A program made the position numbers and the translations under genes. Positions 25,754 to 34,000 of a DNA stretch of 64,000 nt are shown piece by piece (within the stretch, counting starts at the first letter, position 1; each line of letters opens with the position of its first letter). Under the pieces are notes generated by a model. It was not told the origin of the DNA. It made no database searches and saw only the letters and a program-made list of their open reading frames with translations. Source of the stretch: an uncultured Desulfobacter sp. (GTDB lineage: Bacteria > Desulfobacterota > Desulfobacteria > Desulfobacterales > Desulfobacteraceae); assembly GCF_963666145.1 (NCBI RefSeq), contig NZ_OY762614.1, positions 4,392,501-4,456,500 of the forward strand, in the 5' to 3' direction.

Positions 25754-27778
25754 TTAAATCAATAAATCTCTCATTTCCTTTCTTAAGGTTTTGTATTTGA
25801 TGTCTGGGGCTTTACCAAACCGGAACAGCATGACCTGTCCCTCCTGTTTAAAATTGCAGCATGGAAAAATAGCTTTATACTCGTGTCGAATATTGTTCAG
25901 CAGCTCCCTGTGTCCTCGGTCAAATGCTGCGTCGCCTTCAAGCTGGTTTCTTAAGAAAAATAAGGTGATTGCCGTCATCGGCTGAAGTTTAAATTCATGC
26001 TTAGTCAGCGCAAGCCAGACCCGCTCCAGAGCACGGCCTCCATTGAGATAATTCTCCTTCTGGAATCCCTGAGTAACCACAAGTCCGGCACCGCACGAAT
26101 TTATAATGGCGTCATATGCCGTTTTCGCAATAATTTTTCCGAATCCAAGTCTATTAGCTACATTCATTACCGGCCATGAACGGGTAGCCCTAAGGAACGC
26201 TTCACCATGCAGGCCGGCCTCAAGATTTTTAATATAAAATCCGTCCCGTTTTTTCGAAGCTTCAGCCGGAGAGAACCGGATCATTTTAATTAGATGTTCG
26301 TGGAGGTCTTGTCTTTCCGCCCTGATTTGGTCTGCTTGCCCCACAAGTTGAGCCAGTTTTTTTAGCTTAAGCCTGTCTGTTAGAAAATGAATATCCGTAC
26401 CTGGAATTTCGTGGATTGAGTTGCGTAATTCATCGAGTAACACTTGAGAAACCTTTTGCGTGTCAAATAATTTCCGATTGGTTTTTCGCTTCCAAATATG
26501 GTCGGCAAGTGTATCTTCTTCGATTGTATCGGTTCTGGAAAAGTTCATTTGTACGATGTTGCAATCCTGCCCATAACAGAGATCTGCTTTCAGACCAAAA
26601 CGAGTGGCAGCAACTTTCATATTCTCAATCACCGCACCGCAGGAAATGATCGACGCCATCTGGTTCACATTGAAAAAAGAATTATCCGCATTTTTATCGA
26701 GGTGTAGGTCTATTCTGTTATTTGACTTGGCAAATTTCCACGGCTGAGCATTGTCACCTGAAGGTGCCTGTATACCGGCTTTTATGATATAGTTAAGGAT
26801 CTCTTCGGGTATATTACCATTCTGAATTTGTATTCTTGGTATTTCAGGTTCCTCCGGCTTCATTGGCGTGTTTCTGCTCACTTTGTTTTTTATCAGTGCG
26901 GCTTTGACTCGTTGCCAGGGATGCCGATTTCCCATATTCAATTTTTTTGTATAATATTTTCGAAGATACGGGTCAAATTGAAGATAATAGGGGGCAGGTT
27001 TAATGTCTCCCCTTCCCAGAATGATTCTAACCGCTTCCGTTCCGGCTATACCCGTACAAAGCTGGCAGGCAATATTCAAGGATGGCCCTTTCCTTGACTC
27101 GAAACTGACTTTCGATGTATCCATGTACCTAAACTGGAGTGCCTTGGGCGCAAGCCCCATGGCGAAGGCAAGATGCTGGTCTTCGGGTTTCATATCCTCG
27201 ACAATGTTGAAATACTCATCAAACCCCATTCCTTTGTCAGGTGCAAATATCAGCAGGGCAGAACCGAATCCTAAGGGGCCTGCTGTGATGACATGAATGC
27301 CTTTTTCCCTTGCTCTATTAAAAAGTTGTCTGCGGATGTCAAAGGCAAAAAAATCCAAAGAGTCTATAACAAGGGAAACACCTTCTAAAAATGCGTCTAA
27401 ATTTTCTGTATGAATTCCATCTGGAAACTCTTTGATTTCTAAAAAAGGATTGATGCTTAAAGCCTGTTCCTTCATTACTTCTAATTTAGGTCGACCAAAT
27501 TCAGGCACCCGGGCCCCGAACTGACGATTAATATTCGCCGGTTCGTATATATCAAAATCTGCAAGATTAAACTTGGTTATTCCTGTTCTCACCATGGTAA
27601 TGAGGTGAGCACCACCCACACCTCCCATGCCCGGAATCCCAATTCTGGCTTTGGCGAGATCCGCCTGTTCCGATGACGACAGGATACCTATATTTCGTGA
27701 GAACGCCTCGGCATGATATTCTTTCTGGGAAAAAATGCCGTACTCACGAAGTTTTTTTAAATATGTTTTCACTAACAT
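25754..27778 (-). CDS. ThiF/E1-like and nitroreductase-like fusion protein
   Basis: A 674-residue two-domain protein. Residues about 30-300 are an E1/ThiF/MoeB-type adenylating domain: GIPGMGGVGGAHLI nucleotide loop, DFDIYEPANINRQFGA with the ATP-binding Asp and Arg, VIDSLDFF, and one CQLC pair in place of the usual two zinc CxxC pairs. Residues about 330-674 are an FMN nitroreductase-like domain with APSGDNAQPWKF and a later SCGAGLVVTQGF block. The same architecture is known in mycobacterial Rv1355c-type (MoeY) proteins of unclear role. It heads the operon with the LolD/LolC/LolA/DUF1302 genes and lies opposite the acyltransferase gene. I infer activation of a carboxylate (perhaps an N-acyl amino acid) followed by a flavin-dependent redox step. 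Confidence 0.83.
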   Translation of the reverse strand: MLVKTYLKKLREYGIFSQKEYHAEAFSRNIGILSSSEQADLAKARIGIPGMGGVGGAHLITMVRTGITKFNLADFDIYEPANINRQFGARVPEFGRPKLEVMKEQALSINPFLEIKEFPDGIHTENLDAFLEGVSLVIDSLDFFAFDIRRQLFNRAREKGIHVITAGPLGFGSALLIFAPDKGMGFDEYFNIVEDMKPEDQHLAFAMGLAPKALQFRYMDTSKVSFESRKGPSLNIACQLCTGIAGTEAVRIILGRGDIKPAPYYLQFDPYLRKYYTKKLNMGNRHPWQRVKAALIKNKVSRNTPMKPEEPEIPRIQIQNGNIPEEILNYIIKAGIQAPSGDNAQPWKFAKSNNRIDLHLDKNADNSFFNVNQMASIISCGAVIENMKVAATRFGLKADLCYGQDCNIVQMNFSRTDTIEEDTLADHIWKRKTNRKLFDTQKVSQVLLDELRNSIHEIPGTDIHFLTDRLKLKKLAQLVGQADQIRAERQDLHEHLIKMIRFSPAEASKKRDGFYIKNLEAGLHGEAFLRATRSWPVMNVANRLGFGKIIAKTAYDAIINSCGAGLVVTQGFQKENYLNGGRALERVWLALTKHEFKLQPMTAITLFFLRNQLEGDAAFDRGHRELLNNIRHEYKAIFPCCNFKQEGQVMLFRFGKAPDIKYKTLRKEMRDLLI

Positions 27779-27922
27779 TATTACCTTTTCTCTTATAAGT
27801 CTATTTTGTTAAGAGGATTTTAAAAATATGGCCCATAGCTGTTTTTTATGGGGAAAAGGAGTTTCGTTAAATTTCAGGCATCAATCCGTTGCAGATTTAA
27901 TGAGTGGTAAATATTAAAGCCG

Positions 27923-27943
27923 GTATTTACATGTCGTAAAATA
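27923..27943. promoter_or_regulatory. Imperfect palindrome in the divergent intergenic region
   Basis: GTATTTAC (27923-27930), ATGT spacer and C, then GTAAAATAC (27935-27943) form an inverted repeat with a single-base indel. It lies midway between the divergent ThiF-nitroreductase operon and the acyltransferase gene, where a shared operator could sit. No regulator gene is adjacent. Confidence 0.3.
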
Positions 27944-27968
27944 CGAGCTTGATTTTATTGATTTTAAC

Positions 27969-27997
27969 TTGACTTATACATGGGTTCTCAATATCTT
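27969..27997 (+). promoter_or_regulatory. Candidate sigma-70 promoter of the acyltransferase gene
   Basis: TTGACT (27969-27974), 17 bases, TATCTT (27992-27997, four of six matches), 59 bases upstream of the ATG. Spacing is optimal. Confidence 0.45.
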
Positions 27998-28056
27998 GAT
28001 CTTATCACGAACGAAAATCCTTATCCACATGAAATTAATAAAATCAGGGGCTTCAA

Positions 28057-28773
28057 ATGTTTGAATTTGATTATGGGAAATTCCGTTTCAAGGAAGTCGA
28101 TTCGGATGACCTCCTCAGGCAAGTTTTTAGGCTGAGGTTTGAGGTTTATGCACGTGAATTTGGATTTGAAAATCCGCATGATTTCCCAGATAAATTGGAA
28201 AAAGATGAATATGACGATTATTCAGTGCATTTCGTCGCTTTAAATGAGGCAGATGAGGTGATTGGAACGGTGAGGATGATATTGGACTCGCAAAAAGGAT
28301 TTCCTGTGGAGCATGCTGCCAAGATAACAGATTTTAAAGATAAGCCAGATTCGGCACTGATAACGGAAGTGTCAAGGCTGGCTGTATCCAAAACAATGCG
28401 ACGCAGACCCGAAGACGGTATATATGGTGTGGAGTCTTATATTCCAAAATCCAAGGGTGGTGTATCCGATGTCCCGAATAAAAACAATCCCGCTATTGAA
28501 AAGAGACAAAGGCCAATGATTATTCTCGGACTTTATAAGACTGTTTATATGAAATGCAAAGATCTTGGCATCACACATATGTATATGATAACCGAGGATA
28601 AATTGTTTTATGCATTAAAAAAATTCGGTTTTATTTTTAGGCAGGTCGGAGAATCTGTTGAGTATCATGGCAAAAGGACTCCTTACGCTACTTCATGGGA
28701 TGCCATTGAAACTTATATGGACCAAAAACATCCTGATTTGCTGGAATTTTTAACCTTCGGTCTAAATAAATAA
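28057..28773 (+). CDS. PEP-CTERM/exosortase-associated acyltransferase (N-acyl amino acid synthase-like)
   Basis: A 238-residue GNAT/autoinducer-synthase-fold protein. The N-terminal VFRLRFEVYAREFGFENP resembles the conserved start of acyl-homoserine-lactone synthases and FeeM-type long-chain N-acyl amino acid synthases; VIGTVRMIL, ITEVSRLAVSK and the ALKKFGFIFRQVGES block follow. It fits the exosortase-associated acyltransferase family (TIGR03694 type). FeeM-like enzymes join a fatty acyl group from acyl-ACP to an amino acid, and long-chain N-acyl amino acid synthases have been linked to PEP-CTERM systems. It is divergent from the ThiF-nitroreductase/Lol-like operon with a 278-base gap. The amino acid substrate is unknown. 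Confidence 0.85.
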   Translation: MFEFDYGKFRFKEVDSDDLLRQVFRLRFEVYAREFGFENPHDFPDKLEKDEYDDYSVHFVALNEADEVIGTVRMILDSQKGFPVEHAAKITDFKDKPDSALITEVSRLAVSKTMRRRPEDGIYGVESYIPKSKGGVSDVPNKNNPAIEKRQRPMIILGLYKTVYMKCKDLGITHMYMITEDKLFYALKKFGFIFRQVGESVEYHGKRTPYATSWDAIETYMDQKHPDLLEFLTFGLNK

Positions 28774-28783
28774 CTTCAATATC

Positions 28784-28897
28784 AAGCTTTGATGAACCTG
28801 TAAAAAGTCCGATTTTAGCATTTTTTAAGCCGTAACATACTGAAATTATTAATATCGAATTTGTCATTTTCGACTTTTTACGAGACCATCAAGCTTT
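28784..28897. repeat. MITE-like element with terminal inverted repeats
   Basis: About 28 bp at the left (AAGCTTTGATGAACCTG then TAAAAAGTCCGA) match the right end read inwards (AAGCTTGATGGTCTCG then TAAAAAGTCGAA) with several mismatches and one gap. The 114-bp unit has no coding capacity. Its right arm contains the TGA stop codon of the patatin-like gene. Confidence 0.6.
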
Positions 28898-30850
28898 CAC
28901 TCCTTTGGCATTTATCATTTTCCGAATTTCGCCCAGTCGCGCCAAACATTCTTCCATGCCGTGGTGCATCAGAGCAATACCCTGGTGAAAATCATCCCAA
29001 GCATAGGCACTCACATCCGGGTAAAGGACCATGTCTGCGTTTTTTACGAAATCACTGGTGGCTCTGCCGTGGACAATGCTGATGGTCTGGGAAATAATTT
29101 GCTTAATGCCGGGGTCTTTTTTTCGTGTTTCAGACTTCGAGGGCTTTGATTCAATGCACACGGCAATAACCATGTCCGCCCCTTTTCTTATTAGCACATC
29201 CACAGGCACCGGGTTTAAAAGTCCGCCATCCACCATCCATCGGCCCTGGTGTTTGAATGGTGAAAATACTGCAGGAATTGCTATACTGGAGCGGACGGCA
29301 TCCGTTACATCCCCGGTTTCAAAAATCACCTCCTCCTCATTTAAAATGTCAACGCCCACCAGATATGCCTGAATCATTAAATCCATAAAATCAGCATTGT
29401 TTACAGCATTTCGAACAAGATGGGCCGCCTTTTTTCCCCTGAGCAGTCCTTGTCTGGGCAGGGTATAATCAAAGATTTTTCTGCGGGTGTCTGATCGGGT
29501 TCGGAATAGGTCAATGGTGGACTGCTTTAGTTTCTCAACAGAGGCGGTGGCTGCGTAAATCCCACCCACAAGGGCTCCCATGCTGGTTCCTGAGATCATA
29601 TCAATATGGATGCCGGCGTCTTCCAGCACTTTGAGCACGCCGATATGGGCCCAACCCCTTGCGCCTCCTGCACCCAGCGCAAGTCCTAACCGAATCCCTG
29701 CAATTTCCCGAGCAACAGCCCGCGGTCCCCGTACAGGGAAGCATTTTTCAGTATCTATCCGGTCTTTGATCGCTATTTCAGAGCGATCTACCCAAATACC
29801 CGGCGTTTCGGAAAGCCCAAAATGCTGCTTTAATTCCTGCCGGGCTATACCTTTATCACCGTACAAATGGCTGACCCCAACACGAATTCTTCCTAAGAAT
29901 GCGCTGGTTCCGCAAATAGCCTCAATTTCTGAAAGCCTAAATCGAACCTCTTTAAGTTTTTCTTCAGTATTATGAATAAGCAAAAGCGTTCGGTCACACA
30001 AACGGATAAAAAGTCGCTCCATGTCATTAAGACAATGGGTCAAATTGAAAAATACCACATCATAGGACTCTTTCAGACCGGCCATTAGAACCGGCATGAT
30101 CTCCGACAGCCTATCAGAGAAACCCGTACGCAACTGTAAAACATGAAAACCCGACACATGTTCATACCAATGAATATCTTCAAATTTGTAACTGCCTGGG
30201 GGCAGGAGGCTGAACAGTCCCTGGTCCGGGCATTCGATCCGGGTGAGATCGTATTTTTCCATGATTTTCCCGGCTTCAAGGTGCGGCTCAATGACAACTA
30301 CCCGTTTATGTGATTCATCCGAAATGTGGAACGAAACGGAATATAAAAAATGTGAGACGCCCAACTCCGGACCGGTCGCAGAAACGGCATAAAATGTAGG
30401 AACCATCGCCTGGGGTGTGCCGCTCTTTGTTTCAATGCTCATGCGTTTGGCATAAAAACGGCTCAGATACAATCCAATGCTTCTATTGGTTTTGATCAGC
30501 AGGTCAAAATTCTCACGGGTCAGGCAAAACACGGTCACATCAAGCGAAGCCTCAACCGTTGAGTTCCTGTGCGCACCGGAAAGCAGGGATATTTCACCAA
30601 AAAAATTCCCTCGTTTCAATTCGTTTACAAAAAAAGATTGTCCATCCGTTTCCTTGAACACCGATACCGTACCCGAGTGAATTACATACATGGAATTCCC
30701 AGGTTCGCCCTGACGGCAGATGATATCGCCCTTATGATGAAATTCCTTTGTAAACAATCCGGCAATTTCCCGTATTTGATCCGCCGGCACGGATGAAAAT
30801 AACGGCACCCGGGAAAGAAAGTCATAAAGGTCTTGTAAGTTGGTCATCAT
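28889..30850 (-). CDS. Cyclic-nucleotide-binding patatin-like phospholipase (NTE-like)
   Basis: A 653-residue protein. Residues about 10-125 are a cNMP-binding (CRP-like) domain: FHHKGDIICRQGEPGNSMYV and GNFFGEISLLSG. Residues about 150-370 resemble a degenerate MinD-like P-loop domain (YDVVFFNLTHCLNDMERLF) without a visible Walker A motif. The C-terminus is a patatin lipase: GAGGARGWAHIGVLK oxyanion hole, GTSMG nucleophile elbow near residue 418 and DGGLLNPVP with the catalytic Asp. NTE-like enzymes cleave lysophospholipids. I place the start at the ATG at 30850; the in-frame start upstream is a TTG. The last residues (GVKA) come from the inserted MITE-like repeat, so the natural C-terminus may have been altered. 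Confidence 0.88.
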   Translation of the reverse strand: MMTNLQDLYDFLSRVPLFSSVPADQIREIAGLFTKEFHHKGDIICRQGEPGNSMYVIHSGTVSVFKETDGQSFFVNELKRGNFFGEISLLSGAHRNSTVEASLDVTVFCLTRENFDLLIKTNRSIGLYLSRFYAKRMSIETKSGTPQAMVPTFYAVSATGPELGVSHFLYSVSFHISDESHKRVVVIEPHLEAGKIMEKYDLTRIECPDQGLFSLLPPGSYKFEDIHWYEHVSGFHVLQLRTGFSDRLSEIMPVLMAGLKESYDVVFFNLTHCLNDMERLFIRLCDRTLLLIHNTEEKLKEVRFRLSEIEAICGTSAFLGRIRVGVSHLYGDKGIARQELKQHFGLSETPGIWVDRSEIAIKDRIDTEKCFPVRGPRAVAREIAGIRLGLALGAGGARGWAHIGVLKVLEDAGIHIDMISGTSMGALVGGIYAATASVEKLKQSTIDLFRTRSDTRRKIFDYTLPRQGLLRGKKAAHLVRNAVNNADFMDLMIQAYLVGVDILNEEEVIFETGDVTDAVRSSIAIPAVFSPFKHQGRWMVDGGLLNPVPVDVLIRKGADMVIAVCIESKPSKSETRKKDPGIKQIISQTISIVHGRATSDFVKNADMVLYPDVSAYAWDDFHQGIALMHHGMEECLARLGEIRKMINAKGVKA

Positions 30851-30860
30851 AATAAATATG

Positions 30861-31019
30861 TCAGTCAATCATATCCGGTGTATAAAAAATGATTCCAACC
30901 CGCTGGATATGATCTATAAGGGCTTGATTTTCAATGCAGTGCAGCAAGCAGAGGTCAGTTTTTAATGCCTTCTGGTAATTGCTGAAACGCTGTTCCCATC
31001 GGATGTCTTTTTCGTTCAT
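30861..31019 (-). pseudogene. Remnant of a nucleotidyltransferase/HepT-like (HI0074-type) gene pair
   Basis: The minus strand has a 52-codon frame from an ATG at 31019. Its first half (NEKDIRWEQRFSNYQKAL) looks like the N-terminus of nucleotidyltransferase substrate-binding proteins of the HI0074 family. Its end (ALIDHIQRVGIIFY) resembles the C-terminal end of the partner minimal nucleotidyltransferase. The two pieces are fused with the middle of both genes missing, as expected from a deletion in a MNT/HepT-type toxin-antitoxin pair. It might also be an unrelated small gene. It lies just upstream of the patatin gene. Confidence 0.4.
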
Positions 31020-31055
31020 TCGACTCGTCCAATTATGTCTGGTGTCTGGTCAGGG

Positions 31056-34000
31056 TTAAAACTCATCAAATAATAAATCGTCACCGCCAATACTCCAGTT
31101 GTCCAGATCCCGTATCTCACCATCTATATCCTCGGAAAATTCAGAAGATAAATCCAGTCCGGAACCGACAGCGATTGAATCAGGCTGGAGATGCAAATCA
31201 ATCTGTCCCGCAGTCGTAGATGTAAACAATATATCATCAAGCGTCGTCTCAATCAGATTTCCTGTGGAGTCCGAAGATATATTGTTTGAGAAATAATCCA
31301 GATCAATATTTGTGAAGCATTCTGTTGTTGTGGCTGTTCCCGATTTGTAGCAGATATTATTTGTTATTGTTAAACCGCTATAATTGTTGCCGCCGACAAT
31401 GCCGCTGAAATTACCATCAATATATATGCTGTTATTATATATTTCATGGAAATACCTGTCATTTGTCGGGCCGCAGTCTATGGCACCATAGGCGGAGTAG
31501 GATGAATCCTCATTGATGAAAAAATTGTTGTATACCTGAATCTGTTGATAGTCTCCTAAGTAGATATGACGGTATCTGGTATTATAGACAATATTGTTTT
31601 TAAAAACGGATTTTTTTCCGCCTCTGTTATAAGAACCCAGTTCCACATGAGAGCCGTTACCCATGAGATTAAAAATTAGACCATCCACTACAGTATAATC
31701 AGCGCGGATACGGATGGGGCCGGTTGCTTCAATGGCGAATCCCGTGTAATCGTCATTTTCATCTTTTACTGTTCCGTTGTGCCGTTCTGCTCCGGGTGTA
31801 TAAATATACAAGTGGTGATTGGCATCCGTTGTCCAACCCTCCAGAATAAACGAATCAGAAAGGCCGCCAGGCCAATCGTTGTAACACTCTATGTCGATTT
31901 CCTTGTTTGTCGAAATCAGATCCTTTTCGGCATATTCCAATTGAAGATCGGATAAGGAATTATAGCAGACGCCTGTTGCTGTTGAGCAATCCGCTTTGAT
32001 TTTTATCGGACAATTCACCACACCATCTGCGTCCGTATCTTCATCTGCTACACCGCATCCACATATGCCCGGTTCCGTTTTTAAGGGATCGTTGGGGCAT
32101 AAGTCAGTATCAGTTCCGGCAGAGCCTTCGACGGAAATAAACGACTCTTTTGTTAATATATCCTGGCCGTCATCGTTTTCGACCAGCAGTGACACCGAAT
32201 ATATGCCGGTATCATGATAAACTATACTTGGGTTTTGGCTGGTACTTGTGGAAGGCGTTCCTCCTCCAAAGGTCCAGAGCCAGGAGGTTGGACTATTTGT
32301 TGATAAGTCGGAAAAGTTTATGGTCAATGGTGCCGAGCCTGAAGTTCGGTCGGCTGAAAACGCCGCAACCGGAGGTTCTTCGGCACAGGAAATTATTTCA
32401 GTGTCTGGATAGCTGGTGCCGCCAACACACATCGTATTTGTTTTCGTCCAGGTACGGACAAAAGTCCCGTCAGTCTGACATTCTCCATCAAAATAAGACC
32501 AATCACTTTCTGTGCATGCCGTACAAACCCCGCAGTCATCGGGACAGGACTGGCAAGTCTCCCCCCCATCACAGACGTTGTTGCCACAAGGTGCTGTATA
32601 TGTGCAGGTTTCGGTTAGGATTGGGTTGCCGCCGGAACATCTTTCCGGCAGAGAATTTAATATGCTTCTGGAACGGGTTCCGTTGGGTTGACACTCTCCC
32701 CAGTCAGAATAAATAAATTCTGTGCAAATGGGAACTGATTGGGCAACGATACTGTAATCCGTGATGCCTGCAATCTGGTCCGCGGTTAAAGCTTTATTCC
32801 ACATCTTTATTTCATCAATGATGCCGTGGAAAAAATAGGCAAGTCCGGTTTTTGCCCCTATCAAGAGGTTATTGTCATTATCCTGACCGGGTACTGATTC
32901 GTAACTGCCTTGATATATACCGTTCAGGTAAAAATCGGTAGATGTAAGATTGCGAACAAGGGCTATGTGAATCCACTCGTTTTCTTGGTCATTTAAAATT
33001 CCTTCAGCACGAGGATACCCGCTTCCGCAGGCGTACAAGTTATTCCATGCATTGTACATACATATGGTATTGGTTCCCCCGCTAGTGTTCTTACTTAGAA
33101 TATAACTCGAATTATTCCAGTCCTTATTTGAATAGACCCATGTTGCGATGGTAAAAACAGGCGTGTTGAAATAGTCGCTATCCATAACCTTAATATAATC
33201 ATCAATACCATCGAAATAATAGGCTTGGCCGGGAACACCATATCTGTCAGCGGTCAAGGTCGGCTGACTTTCGGCGGAAGCCTGTCCATGGTTACACAGC
33301 CCTGAATCATCATTCATGTTGCCGGTAAATTTCATGTCCAATATAACGCCATTAATGGTCTCCGGTTCATAGACAAAAACAGGTTGAATGGTATGATCTT
33401 CGGTGATTTTTTCCAGTATGTACATGCTTACATGCTTTATACCTGTGGAGACACCGTCAATTAGAATATCGGAAACCACATAGCCATCATCCGGTGTGAT
33501 TGTAAATGTGCGGGAATCACCATCCTGTGCGTGAACAGTTTCTGCCGGAGAGATTGTACCATGGTCACTTGAAGCAACATCAATTTTGTGGATCGGAACC
33601 TCCGCCTCGCTGACCTCTATAATAAAAGAGTGGGAATAGGATCGTCCATGACTGTCTGTTAATTTTATTTCCACTGTATTACGCCAGCCGACTTCTTCAG
33701 GAGTTGGGATCCACTCAAAAGAGTGTACATGGAAAACAGTAGACCCTTTTAGATCTTCACGCGTAATACCGGTGTCTTCGGAGATATAACCATCTGGCGC
33801 ATTTATAAATTCCACGGTATAAGAGTCTCCGTCAACAAATTCATCAATGTCTCCGGCATAAAATTCAAAATAGAGACGCTGCCCAACTTCAACATAATTG
33901 GTCAGATGACTGCTCATTGATGTGCCGTCGTCCTTGTACATGGCTGAATACATATACGGTGCACGGTTTCGATCCTGCACCGTAATCGTTACCTGCTTGG

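Noticed and set aside
27877..27894. AGGCAT...TTGCA in the acyltransferase upstream region
   Set aside because: It resembles a sigma-54 site, but the spacing between GG and GC is two bases too long.
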